From NCBI RefSeq assembly GCF_900091605.1, contig NZ_FMCQ01000001.1, positions 1,059,641 to 1,123,640 on the forward strand: a stretch of 64,000 nt of DNA. Reading direction: 5' to 3'. A program made the position numbers and the translations under genes. Under the pieces are notes generated by a model that was given only the letters and a program-made list of their open reading frames with translations, was not told where the DNA came from and did not search any database. Source of the stretch: Micromonospora tulbaghiae. GTDB taxonomy: Bacteria > Actinomycetota > Actinomycetes > Mycobacteriales > Micromonosporaceae. Of this stretch, positions 1-7,724 are shown piece by piece (the first letter of the stretch is position 1; the number at the start of each line of letters is the position of its first letter).

Positions 1-1
1 C

Positions 2-1411
2 GTGGAGATCACCGACAGCCCGTACGTGGTCGCCTCGATGCGGATCATGACCCGGATGGGGTCGGCGATCCTGGAGGCGATGGGCGACGACGCCGACTTC
101 GTGCACGCGCTGCACTCGATCGGCGCCCCGCTCGCGCCGGGCCAGCAGGACGTGGCGTGGCCGTGCAACGAGACCAAGTACATCTCGCACTTCCCCGAGA
201 GCCGGGAGATCTGGTCCTACGGCTCCGGCTACGGCGGCAACTCGCTGCTCGGCAAGAAGTGCTACTCGCTGCGTATCGCCAGCGTGATGGGGCGCGACGA
301 GGGCTGGCTGGCCGAGCACATGCTGATCCTCAAGATCACCTCGCCGGAGGGCAAGGTCTACCACATCGCCGGCGCCTTCCCGTCGGCCTGCGGCAAGACC
401 AACCTCGCCATGCTGGAGCCGACCATCCCGGGCTGGAAGGTCGAGACCATCGGCGACGACATCGCCTGGATGCGGTTCGGCGCGGACGGCCGCCTCTACG
501 CGATCAACCCCGAGTACGGCCTGTTCGGCGTCGCTCCCGGCACCGACTGGAAGACCAACGCCAACGCCATGCGGACGCTGGACCGGGGCAACTCCATCTT
601 CACCAACGTGGCGCTCACCGACGACGGCGACATCTGGTGGGAGGGCATGGGTGAGCCGCCGGCGCACCTGATCGACTGGAAGGGCAACGACTGGACGCCG
701 GAGAGCGAGAACCTCTCCTCGCACGCGAACAGCCGCTTCTGCACCCCGATCACGCAGTGCCCGATCCTGGCCGACGACTACTACGACCCGAACGGCGTGC
801 CGATCGACGCGATCCTGTTCGGTGGTCGTCGCCGCGACACCATCCCGCTGGTCACCGAGGCCCGCGACTGGGTGCACGGCGTCTACATGGGCGCCACGCT
901 CTCCTCGGAGACGACCGCCGCCGCCTCCGGCGCGGTCGGCGTGGTCCGCCGCGATCCGATGGCCATGCTGCCGTTCATCGGCTACAACGCCGGCGACTAC
1001 TTCCGGCACTGGATCGAGATGGGCAAGGGCGCGGACGGCGACGAGGCCAAGCTGCCCAAGATCTACTACGTGAACTGGTTCCGGAAGGACGCCGAGGGCA
1101 ACTTCCTCTGGCCGGGCTTCGGCGAGAACTCCCGCGTGCTCAAGTGGGTCATCGAGCGGCTGGAGGGCCGGGCCGAGGCCGTGGAGACGCCGATCGGCAT
1201 GGTCCCGGCACAGGACGCGCTCGACGTCGAGGGTCTGGACATGACCCCGGAGGACGTCCGGATCGCGCTGAAGGTCGACGCGGACGAGTGGCGCAACGAG
1301 CTGCCGCTGGTCACCGAGTGGTTCGAGAAGTTCGGGGACAAGCTTCCCGGCGTGCTCTGGGCCGAGCTGGACGCGCTGCGCGCCCGGCTGGACGCGGAGC
1401 CGCAGAAGTAA
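2..1411 (+). CDS. pckG: Phosphoenolpyruvate carboxykinase (GTP), 5' end outside window
   Basis: Carboxy-terminal 469 residues of GTP-dependent PEP carboxykinase, a cytosolic gluconeogenic enzyme that turns oxaloacetate plus GTP into PEP, GDP and CO2. The frame is open to the left edge and the family is about 600 residues long, so roughly 140 amino-terminal residues lie outside the window; the GTG at base 2 is not the true start. Visible motifs are the nucleotide loop FPSACGKTN (fragment residues about 126-134), the metal-binding GDDIAWM about 25 residues later, and [12 protein letters not shown], a block typical of the GTP class rather than the ATP class. PEP carboxylase at 26094-28880 catalyses the opposing anaplerotic step. 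Confidence 0.97.
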   Translation: MEITDSPYVVASMRIMTRMGSAILEAMGDDADFVHALHSIGAPLAPGQQDVAWPCNETKYISHFPESREIWSYGSGYGGNSLLGKKCYSLRIASVMGRDEGWLAEHMLILKITSPEGKVYHIAGAFPSACGKTNLAMLEPTIPGWKVETIGDDIAWMRFGADGRLYAINPEYGLFGVAPGTDWKTNANAMRTLDRGNSIFTNVALTDDGDIWWEGMGEPPAHLIDWKGNDWTPESENLSSHANSRFCTPITQCPILADDYYDPNGVPIDAILFGGRRRDTIPLVTEARDWVHGVYMGATLSSETTAAASGAVGVVRRDPMAMLPFIGYNAGDYFRHWIEMGKGADGDEAKLPKIYYVNWFRKDAEGNFLWPGFGENSRVLKWVIERLEGRAEAVETPIGMVPAQDALDVEGLDMTPEDVRIALKVDADEWRNELPLVTEWFEKFGDKLPGVLWAELDALRARLDAEPQK

Positions 1412-1451
1412 CAGGTGTGCCTGTTGCCCCTGCCGGGCAACATCGGATGCC

Positions 1452-2309
1452 ATGAGGACGGCCGCTGAACCTGTCGAGGTCCGGCGGCCGTCCGCCGTCC
1501 GGGCGCTGACCACGCTGCTCGCCGTGACCGCGGCGGCCACCGTCGTGGTCGAGCTGCTCAACTACTGGTACGCCCCGGAGCAGGAGTTCGGTCTCGCCGT
1601 ACGCACCGGCTGGGCGATGCTCCGGTCGCTCGGCTTCCTGCTGCTGATCGGCCATGTGAACAAGGGCCGGGTGGGCGCCCGGCCGTTCGGGCTGATCCTG
1701 GCGGTGACCACGATCTTCGCCGTCGGGCGGCTGATCGTGCCCCGGCAAGGGGTGCCCGCGCTGCCCGGCCTGGTCGGGTTCGCCGTGCTCACCGCGCTCT
1801 GCGTCGCCGTGGTGGTGCTGCTCTACCGCTCGGACGCGATCCGCGCGCACCTGGTCCGGCACCGCAAGGGCCTGGTCGTCGAGGGCGGGACGATCGCCTG
1901 GCGGGAGGTGGCGCCGAAGCGCCCGCAGGCGAACGGGTGGCTGCTCACCGCCCGGGTCGCGGCGTTCACCTACAGCCCGCTGATGCTGCTGCCGGCGCTG
2001 GTGGCGACCGGTGCCGTGCTGGACGGGCGGCTCTCTGCCGTACCGGCCCTGATCCTCTGGTTCGGCGCGGGCATCGCGGTCAGCTACGCCGTGCTGTTCT
2101 GCACCGCGTTCCTGCTGCGCGACAAGGCGTGGGCGCGGAAGGCTCTGGTGGCCGTCACCCTCGGCGTCCTCGCGATCGACCTGCCGCTGTGCTGGTGGCT
2201 GCTCGGCGTCGACGGCCTGATCCGAGACTGCGCCCCCCTGGTGACCGCCGCGACCCTCACCCTCTGGTCCCTGAACCGAGCCACCCGCACCCCACCTCCA
2301 CTCGGTTGA
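1452..2309 (+). CDS. Polytopic membrane protein of unknown function
   Basis: A 285-residue protein that I cannot assign to a family. About seven hydrophobic stretches are visible, including residues near 17-37, 54-70, 78-95, 105-125, 175-195, 198-220 and 228-252, so it should be an integral inner-membrane protein. A short polar stretch with RHRKGLVVEGG lies in the middle. The ATG at 1452 is 40 bases after pckG, so co-transcription is possible but not shown. Its stop codon (2307-2309) touches the left arm of a palindromic repeat. Confidence 0.8.
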   Translation: MRTAAEPVEVRRPSAVRALTTLLAVTAAATVVVELLNYWYAPEQEFGLAVRTGWAMLRSLGFLLLIGHVNKGRVGARPFGLILAVTTIFAVGRLIVPRQGVPALPGLVGFAVLTALCVAVVVLLYRSDAIRAHLVRHRKGLVVEGGTIAWREVAPKRPQANGWLLTARVAAFTYSPLMLLPALVATGAVLDGRLSAVPALILWFGAGIAVSYAVLFCTAFLLRDKAWARKALVAVTLGVLAIDLPLCWWLLGVDGLIRDCAPLVTAATLTLWSLNRATRTPPPLG

Positions 2310-2362
2310 TCATGAAGTTGGCGGCGATTTCGATCTCCGTTGATGCCGTCAACCTCATGATC
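2308..2362. repeat. Intergenic palindrome, family E (single copy)
   Basis: Left arm 2308-2325 (GATCATGAAGTTGGCGGC) pairs with right arm 2345-2362 at 16 of 18 positions, with a 19-base loop. It starts inside the stop codon of the upstream gene and ends 38 bases before the next start. The arm tips are GATC, as in other intergenic palindromes of this window. It may end transcription or be a REP-like element. Confidence 0.75.
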
Positions 2363-2400
2363 GTCGCCCGGGGCGGGGTGCGGCGGGGCAGGATGAGGAC

Positions 2401-3561
2401 ATGTGGGACGTCGTGGTGGTGGGAGCGGGGCCGGCCGGAGCGGCCGCGGCGCTCGGTGCGCGGCGTGCCGGCGCGGCGCGGGTGCTGCTGCTCGACCGGT
2501 CCGACTTCCCCCGCGACAAGGCGTGCGGGGACGGCATCGCCGCGCACGCGCTGGACGTCCTCGCCGAGCTGGGCGTGACCGGGGCGGTCGACGGCTACGC
2601 GCCGCTGCCCGCGCTGCGCCTGGTCGGCCCCGGCGGCGGCACAGTCGCCCGGACGCTGCCCCGGCCCGCGTACACGGTGCCCCGCCAGGTGTTCGACGCA
2701 CGCCTGGTCGCGGCGGCGGTGGCCGCAGGTGCGGAGTTGCGGCGGCACACCGTACGCCGGGTGGAGATCGCCGCCGACCGGGTGCTGCTCGACGGCGAGC
2801 TGTCCGCGCGGGCGGTGGTCGGCGCGGACGGCGCCGGATCGGTGGTGCGGCGTGCGCTCGGCCACCCGGTCAACCCGGACCGGCACCTGGCCCTCGCCAT
2901 CCGGGGCTATGCGCCCGCGCCGGCCGGGCCGCCCGAACAACTCATCGTCACCTCCGCGGCGCGCTGGCCCGCGTACGCCTGGGCCTTTCCGATCGGCGAC
3001 GGGCGCGCGAACGTCGGGTACGGGGAGGTGCTGCGCGGCGAACCGCTGACCCGCGCGCACCTGCTGGACCGGATGGCCGCGCTGCTCCCGGGCGTCGACC
3101 CGGCCACGGTGACCGAGCTGCGGGCGCACCACCTGCCGCTGTCCACCCACCGGCCGGCGCCCGGCCGGGGGAGGGTGCTGCTGGCCGGGGACGCGCTGTC
3201 GCTGATCAACCCGTTCACCGGCGAGGGCATCTTCTACGCGCTGCGCTCCGGGGCGCTGGCCGGCGCGGCGGCGGCCGGCTCTCCCGCCGAGGCCGCCCGG
3301 GCGTACGCCGCCGCGCTGCGCGCCCGGCTCGGCACCCACCTGCGGCACAGCTCGGTGGCGGCGTGGCTGGCCCGGCGGCGCCGGGTGGTCGACGCGGCGG
3401 TCGGCGCGGCCGGGCGGGACGAGCGGGTCTACCGCACGGTGGTGGAGCTGGGTCTCGGCGACGGCCGGCTGGACGCGCGCACCCTGATGGCGATCGGGGC
3501 GGACCTGCCGCGACCGCGCCGGGCCATCTCAGCGTCAGGTGATATGCCACCGAGACACTGA
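2401..3561 (+). CDS. Geranylgeranyl reductase family FAD-dependent oxidoreductase
   Basis: A 386-residue flavoprotein resembling geranylgeranyl reductases, which saturate isoprenoid side chains of quinones or lipids. The amino terminus has the FAD dinucleotide fold VVVVGAGPAGAAAALGARR, followed by RSDFPRDKACGDGI, typical of this family, and near residue 260 LAGDALSLINPFTGEGIFYA, the second FAD-binding block. No signal peptide is seen. The next gene, a cis-prenyltransferase, starts 31 bases downstream, consistent with an isoprenoid role. The exact substrate is unknown; a halogenase or hydroxylase-like oxidoreductase is less likely given the CGDG motif. Confidence 0.85.
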   Translation: MWDVVVVGAGPAGAAAALGARRAGAARVLLLDRSDFPRDKACGDGIAAHALDVLAELGVTGAVDGYAPLPALRLVGPGGGTVARTLPRPAYTVPRQVFDARLVAAAVAAGAELRRHTVRRVEIAADRVLLDGELSARAVVGADGAGSVVRRALGHPVNPDRHLALAIRGYAPAPAGPPEQLIVTSAARWPAYAWAFPIGDGRANVGYGEVLRGEPLTRAHLLDRMAALLPGVDPATVTELRAHHLPLSTHRPAPGRGRVLLAGDALSLINPFTGEGIFYALRSGALAGAAAAGSPAEAARAYAAALRARLGTHLRHSSVAAWLARRRRVVDAAVGAAGRDERVYRTVVELGLGDGRLDARTLMAIGADLPRPRRAISASGDMPPRH

Positions 3562-3578
3562 TCTCTCCCGCGGGTCGC

Positions 3579-3584
3579 TACCCT
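3579..3584 (+). promoter_or_regulatory. -10-like TACCCT before the prenyltransferase start
   Basis: TACCCT lies 5 bases before an in-frame GTG (3590) and 8 before the ATG (3593), the spacing expected for a leaderless actinobacterial transcript. No Shine-Dalgarno sequence precedes the start. Confidence 0.45.
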
Positions 3585-3592
3585 GCAAGGTG

Positions 3593-4363
3593 ATGACTCT
3601 GCGGAAACTCCTCTACTCCGTGTACGAGCGCCGGCTGACGGCGAAGCTCGCGGGCAAGCCCGTACCCGCACACGTCGGCGTGATGTGCGACGGCAACCGC
3701 AGATGGGCCCGGGAGATGGGCTTCGTCGACCCGAACGACGGTCACCGGATGGGCGCCGAGCGGATCAAGGAGCTGCTCCGCTGGTGCGACGCGGCCGGCG
3801 TCGGGCACGTCACACTCTGGCTGCTCTCCACCGACAACCTCTCCCGCCCGGCCGCCGAGCTGGACCCGCTGCTCCAGATCATCGAGGATCTCACCACCGA
3901 GCTGGCCGAGGAGGGCAATCCCTGGCGGCTGCGGATGGTCGGTGCGCTCGACGTGCTGCCGGCGCAACACGCCGCCGCGCTCAAGGCCGCCGAGGAACGC
4001 ACCCGCGACCGCGACGGCGGGGCTCAGGTCAACATCGCGGTCGGGTACGGCGGGCGGCGCGAGATCGCCGACGCGGTCCGCTCGCTGCTGGTGGAGCACG
4101 CGGCGAACGGCGGCACGATCGAGGAGCTGGCCACCTCGCTCGACGTCGACCACATCTCCGAGCACCTCTACACGAAGGGGCTGCCGGATCCGGATCTGAT
4201 CATCCGGACCAGTGGCGAGCAGCGGCTCTCCGGCTTCATGCTCTGGCAGAGCGCGCACTCGGAGTTCTACTTCTGCGAGCTGAACTGGCCCGACTTCCGC
4301 AAGGTCGACTTCCTGCGCGCCCTGCGCTCCTACGCCACCCGCCAGCGCCGCTTCGGCACCTGA
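3593..4363 (+). CDS. Isoprenyl (cis-prenyl) transferase
   Basis: A cis-prenyltransferase of about 256 residues that condenses isopentenyl diphosphate onto an allylic diphosphate. The signature CDGNRRWAREMG with the catalytic Asp lies at residues about 31-42, and the carboxy-terminal block RTSGEQRLSGFMLWQSAHSE holds the diphosphate-binding arginines. Its sequence resembles mycobacterial Rv1086, the short-chain Z-farnesyl diphosphate synthase, more than long-chain UppS, so the product may be Z-FPP; the chain length cannot be read from sequence alone. I chose ATG 3593 because the longer frame back to 3539 overlaps the upstream gene and lacks a ribosome site. GTG 3590 is an alternative. Confidence 0.92.
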   Translation: MTLRKLLYSVYERRLTAKLAGKPVPAHVGVMCDGNRRWAREMGFVDPNDGHRMGAERIKELLRWCDAAGVGHVTLWLLSTDNLSRPAAELDPLLQIIEDLTTELAEEGNPWRLRMVGALDVLPAQHAAALKAAEERTRDRDGGAQVNIAVGYGGRREIADAVRSLLVEHAANGGTIEELATSLDVDHISEHLYTKGLPDPDLIIRTSGEQRLSGFMLWQSAHSEFYFCELNWPDFRKVDFLRALRSYATRQRRFGT

Positions 4364-4416
4364 CCCAGCACTGCCCCCGCCCCTCGCCGCGCCCTCGCCC
4401 CTCGCCCCTCGCCCGG

Positions 4417-4485
4417 CGATCTTGCAGTTTGGGCCCCGCCGAGGCGGCTTTTGCGCCTCTTGTCCGGGCAGCAAGTGCAAGATCG
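4417..4485. repeat. Intergenic palindrome, family A copy 1
   Basis: Arms 4417-4426 (CGATCTTGCA) and 4476-4485 are perfect inverted repeats, with a nested hairpin (GAGGCG / CGCCTC, 4441-4446 and 4454-4459) in the loop. It lies between convergent genes, so it may serve as a bidirectional terminator. The arm sequence recurs at 37944-38014. Confidence 0.7.
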
Positions 4486-4523
4486 GCGAGTAAGGGCGGC
4501 GGCGCCCTGCGGTGGTGGGGGTC

Positions 4524-5348
4524 TCAGCGGAGGTGGGGCAGCGCGGCGGTGAGGAAGTCGGCCAGGGCGGCCGGGGAGTCCAGGGTCAGGTCGGCGGCGT
4601 CGGCCACCTCGTGACCGGTCTCCGGGTTGGCGACCGCGACGCAGACACCGAGGAAGTCGGGATCGCCGGCGGCGCGGGCGCGCAGCGCGGCGAACGCCTT
4701 GATGTCGGAGACGTCGTCGCCGAAGTACCAGGCGCCGCCGGCGTCCCGGACCGTCTCGCCGATCACCATGCCCTTGTCCCGGTCGACCGGGGGCTTCAGT
4801 TCCAGCACCATCCGGCCCGGCTGGGCGCGCAGGCCCAGCCGCTCGGCCTGGGCCCGGCCCCACTCCTGCACCAGGTCGCCGAGCTGCGGGGCGGTACGCC
4901 AGTGCAGCGCGACGGAGAGTCGCTTGAACTCGACGAGCGCGCCGGGCGGCAGTTCGGCGCGGGCCTGCTCGGCCAGGTCGGACATGGTCGGCACCCACGG
5001 CAGGGCGGCCGGCTCGGTGACCGTCTCGCCGCCGGAGTGGCTGTGCTCCAGGCCGTAGAGCCCGTACAGGTCGATGCCGACGAGGCCACCGAGGTGGTCG
5101 CGGAGGAAGTCCACCGGGCGGGCGGAGACGATGGCGATCCGGCGGACGTGCGGGGCGAGCGCCTCCAACGCGCTGAGCACGTTGGGCGCTGGCCGTACGG
5201 CCGTGGGGTCGTCGTCGACGGGCGCCAGGGTGCCGTCGAAGTCGAAGAAGAGGACGACGTCACCCGCGCGGGCGGCGGTCGCACGCCAGGCGTGCTCCGC
5301 GTTCAACGGGGTCTTCGGCTGCTGGTTGCCCAGATTCAACGGCGGCAC
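4524..5348 (-). CDS. otsB: Trehalose-6-phosphate phosphatase
   Basis: A HAD-superfamily trehalose-phosphatase of 274 residues that hydrolyses trehalose 6-phosphate to trehalose in the cytosol, the second step of the OtsA/OtsB pathway. HAD motif I is FFDFDGTLAPVDDDP (about residues 34-48) with the nucleophile and acid/base aspartates. Motif II lies in RIAIVSARP, motif III includes the lysine of PPVDRDKGMVI, and motif IV is YFGDDVSDIKAF. No OtsA is present in the window. The ATG at 5348 is the only well-placed start. It converges on the prenyltransferase gene. Confidence 0.92.
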   Translation of the reverse strand: MPPLNLGNQQPKTPLNAEHAWRATAARAGDVVLFFDFDGTLAPVDDDPTAVRPAPNVLSALEALAPHVRRIAIVSARPVDFLRDHLGGLVGIDLYGLYGLEHSHSGGETVTEPAALPWVPTMSDLAEQARAELPPGALVEFKRLSVALHWRTAPQLGDLVQEWGRAQAERLGLRAQPGRMVLELKPPVDRDKGMVIGETVRDAGGAWYFGDDVSDIKAFAALRARAAGDPDFLGVCVAVANPETGHEVADAADLTLDSPAALADFLTAALPHLR

Positions 5349-5417
5349 GCGCGTCAGCGTACCCCGCGCCGGGCGGCGTATTCGTGGCCGAGATGTGACG
5401 TCGGAACGACGTGAGGA

Positions 5418-5771
5418 TCAGCGTTCGGCGGCTCCTCGTCCCCGGCGACCGAACGGCACCACGGCCGCCTCCTGCCCGTGGCTGAGCAGGTAGCCCTCCA
5501 CGAAGCCGGTGTTGCGGTCGCCGGTGTGCGCCTCGATCTCGTTGAGCCGCGCCACCAGGAACTCGGTGAGCGCGCTGACCCGGTCGTTGAGCCGATCGTG
5601 CAGCTCGGCGACGACGGCGAGGATCACCGCGGTGCCGGCTGTGGTGAGCGCGAAGAGGTTGACGACCAGGGGAAGCTGCCCGCCGTCCAGTACGCCGACC
5701 ACCACGTTGCCGGTCACGCACGATGTCAGCGACACCACCGCGACCACGACTGCCAACCATTTCAGGGTCAT
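5418..5771 (-). CDS. Small membrane protein of unknown function
   Basis: A 117-residue protein with two hydrophobic segments: residues about 4-25, which end in a signal-like SLTSCVTGN, and about 34-56. A polar, probably helical tail rich in Glu and Arg follows (ELHDRLNDRVSALTEFLVAR). The ATG at 5771 is preceded by a strong ribosome site (AGGAGGGG, on the minus strand just upstream); the frame continues upstream but without a comparable start. The first segment could be a lipoprotein signal with Cys near 18, though the lipobox is poor. Function unknown. Confidence 0.7.
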   Translation of the reverse strand: MTLKWLAVVVAVVSLTSCVTGNVVVGVLDGGQLPLVVNLFALTTAGTAVILAVVAELHDRLNDRVSALTEFLVARLNEIEAHTGDRNTGFVEGYLLSHGQEAAVVPFGRRGRGAAER

Positions 5772-5934
5772 GGACAGACCCCTCCTTCTGTCCCGCAGGG
5801 CTGGGTTCGGCTGTGTCCCGTCCCCCCGCCGATGACGAGCCCTTAGCAGTACAAACGTGGACGCTAGCGGGTCCGATCCGTCCCCGCGGCGAAACGATTG
5901 GGTTCGACCTTCCGTTCTTTCGCCATCTGAGGAA

Positions 5935-6375
5935 CTACCCCGCCTGTTTACCCCTATTTCGGACACCGCCCGGCAGAGTCGGGCGGTATGCGAGGTAACG
6001 AATGGTTTCGCGAATGTGGAACTTCTCCGCGTCGGACACGTTCGGGTCGACCAGCCGGCGCAGCAGCGCCTCCACGTCCGGGTCCATCGGGGGCGGGGGC
6101 GGCGCGGTACGCGGCCCGGCGGTCCGGTCCCAGCCGAGCGCGGTGAACGCGGCGGCCGGATCGAGCCCCAGCCCTTCGCAGAAGGCGACCACCCGCTCCG
6201 CCTCGGGGTCGCTGGCCCAGTCGCCGCGTACCCAGCGGTTGATGGTCTGGCGGGAGACGCCGGTGCGCCGGGAGACCTCGGTGCCGCTCCAGGCCCGTAG
6301 CGCGCGGGCGTCGTCGAGCGCGCGCCGGACGAAGGTGGCGAACGCGATCTTCCGTGCGTTGGTCGTCTCGGTCAC
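5935..6375 (-). CDS. XRE-family helix-turn-helix regulator
   Basis: A DNA-binding protein of about 146 residues. A lambda-repressor-type helix-turn-helix is clear at residues about 12-65: the recognition part reads SRRTGVSRQTINRWVRG, followed by PEAERVVAFCEGLGLDPAAAF. After a proline-rich linker a short tail (SDAEKFHIRETIRYLAYRP) may mediate dimerisation. I took GTG 6375, because the 62 residues upstream in this frame look like non-coding translation. A GTCAC-CCC-GTGAC palindrome overlaps this start, which suggests autoregulation. It is divergent from the two-gene unit at 6640. Confidence 0.8.
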   Translation of the reverse strand: MTETTNARKIAFATFVRRALDDARALRAWSGTEVSRRTGVSRQTINRWVRGDWASDPEAERVVAFCEGLGLDPAAAFTALGWDRTAGPRTAPPPPPMDPDVEALLRRLVDPNVSDAEKFHIRETIRYLAYRPTLPGGVRNRGKQAG

Positions 6376-6584
6376 CCCGTGACGGTACGGCCAGTCGGTC
6401 CCGAGGGGGTGGCTCGGCGCGCTGCTGTCACGCCGACGTGACGCTGATCGGGGATTTCCGGTAAACGATTCAGTGCTGCTCCTGAGGGGTGTCACCCGGG
6501 CAGAATAGATGGACACGAGTACGGCGGCAAAGGCCTGAAAAGCTGATACTGTCACGCTCATGAGACAACTTACGGTGTGTCACG
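6371..6584. promoter_or_regulatory. Divergent regulatory region with repeated TGTCAC sites
   Basis: This region lies between the XRE gene and the 6640 operon. TGTCAC occurs four times in one orientation (6426, 6490, 6550, 6578). The first is part of a perfect inverted repeat, GTCACG-CCGA-CGTGAC (6427-6442). A second palindrome, GTCAC-CCC-GTGAC, is at 6371-6383. These are candidate binding sites for the adjacent XRE regulator; no binding is proven. Confidence 0.5.
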
Positions 6585-6639
6585 TGCTTGAGACGACGAG
6601 TGCTCACATGCGTCACTCCGCGGGTGCCGAGGGGGTCTC

Positions 6640-6981
6640 GTGACCGAGCTCGCGACCCGTGCCCAGGCCTTCGGGCTGATCGCGAACGGAGTGTCGGCCG
6701 GGCTGAGCGCCCCCTGGCGTGTCTATCTCGCCCGCGGGTGCCGGTACCTCTCACTCAGCGTCGGCGACCGGGGGGAGTGGGACGCCTGGCGGACCCACCT
6801 CGGCTGCCCCGAGCTGAGCGTGCGGGTCTACGACTCCGGCGGGGAGATCCGCCGGGCGTCGGTGGCCGAGGTGATCCTCGACGGATGCCGGATCAGTGTC
6901 GAGCTGGTCGAGGAGGTCAGCACCGACGACCTGGAGCGGCTGCTGGTGGTCGACCCGCTGCCCGGGACGGACGAGCGATGA
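6640..6981 (+). CDS. Hypothetical protein, first gene of a two-gene unit
   Basis: A 113-residue soluble protein that I do not recognise. It has no signal peptide or membrane segment, and it contains acidic and aromatic residues (GDRGEWDAWRTHLGCPEL) followed by a beta-rich carboxy half. GTG 6640 follows the purine-rich GAGGGGG by 4 bases. Its stop overlaps the start of the next gene (ATGA), so the two should be translationally coupled. The divergent XRE regulator and repeated TGTCAC sites suggest joint regulation. Confidence 0.75.
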   Translation: MTELATRAQAFGLIANGVSAGLSAPWRVYLARGCRYLSLSVGDRGEWDAWRTHLGCPELSVRVYDSGGEIRRASVAEVILDGCRISVELVEEVSTDDLERLLVVDPLPGTDER

Positions 6982-7403
6982 CCCCTTTTCTCGCCGTGGT
7001 GCTCGTCCTCGTGCTCGGTTCCACCTGCTACGCGGCCGGCCGCCTGCACGGCCAGCTCAGCTACCGCATCGGTTACCGGTTCGGCTACCGCCAGGGCTAC
7101 TTCGACGGCGACCGGGGTGCCTGGAACCGCCGGCGGCGCGATGCCCAGGCGGCGATCGCCTCGGCGCTGTCGGGCCCCGGCCCGACCGTGGTGACGTCGG
7201 CCGGGCGCTCGGCGGTGCCGTTCGCCGGCACCTCCGTGCCCGCGGCGGTCGCCACCCGGCCGGGCTCGGCCCCGGCCGTGCGCGTCACCGCCACCGCCCA
7301 GCTCGGTGCCGTCGGCCGGGTGGGCACCACGTACACCGGATCGTCGTTCGGCGCGGCCGGCGGCGGACCGCGGGCCGGCACGCTGGTGCGCCGCCAGGGC
7401 TGA
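6978..7403 (+). CDS. Small membrane-anchored hypothetical protein
   Basis: A 141-residue protein starting at ATG 6978, which overlaps the upstream stop by four bases. One hydrophobic segment at residues 3-20 (FLAVVLVLVLGSTCYAAG) is a probable membrane anchor. It is followed by a Gly/Tyr/Arg motif (SYRIGYRFGYRQGYFDG) and a low-complexity Ala/Thr/Gly/Val tail ending in RRQG. I find no known domain. The repeated YRxGY unit may be a short structural motif. Confidence 0.72.
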   Translation: MTPFLAVVLVLVLGSTCYAAGRLHGQLSYRIGYRFGYRQGYFDGDRGAWNRRRRDAQAAIASALSGPGPTVVTSAGRSAVPFAGTSVPAAVATRPGSAPAVRVTATAQLGAVGRVGTTYTGSSFGAAGGGPRAGTLVRRQG

Positions 7404-7437
7404 GGCCCGCGCCGCGACGCGGCGCCGCAGTGGACGA

Positions 7438-7476
7438 CCGGCCGGGATGCGCGCAGGGGGCATGCATCCCGGCCGG
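7438..7476 (+). terminator. Hairpin terminator after the 6978 gene
   Basis: A perfect 13-bp stem, CCGGCCGGGATGC (7438-7450) with GCATCCCGGCCGG (7464-7476), and a 13-base loop, 35 bases after the stop. No U-tract follows, which is normal for this GC content. Confidence 0.6.
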
Positions 7477-7568
7477 TTCCGGTGCGCCGGTCACCCGAAC
7501 GGGTGTACGCCCCGCGAAGACCACGCGATGATCCACGCGCACCTCTAGCCCAGCGGCCCCGCGGCGAT

Positions 7569-7574
7569 TAGCGT
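7569..7574 (+). promoter_or_regulatory. -10-like TAGCGT upstream of phoH
   Basis: TAGCGT is followed by exactly six bases and an ATG at 7581, the leaderless arrangement seen repeatedly in this window. It implies a transcript start at or near 7581 that runs into phoH. Confidence 0.45.
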
Positions 7575-7580
7575 CTAGGC

Positions 7581-7724
7581 ATGGCGCGGGGTTTTCCCGG
7601 GCCAGCCGGACAGCCCGGACCTGCGTCCTCGCGCACGGGGCCCGCATCCGACCCCGTGTCCTCCGGGCACCGGAAGAGGCGGAACTCGGGTGGCCGGGTG
7701 CCCATCCGCGGAGCAGGCCTGTGA
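7581..7724 (+). CDS. Candidate leaderless 47-codon ORF overlapping phoH
   Basis: A short frame starting at ATG 7581, six bases after a -10-like TAGCGT, and ending with a TGA (7722-7724) that overlaps the GTG of phoH. The peptide is Gly/Pro/Arg-rich ([20 protein letters not shown] at its start) with no recognisable domain. The placement suggests a coupling leader, but it may be only untranslated phoH leader. Codon composition does not decide. Confidence 0.3.
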   Translation: MARGFPGPAGQPGPASSRTGPASDPVSSGHRKRRNSGGRVPIRGAGL

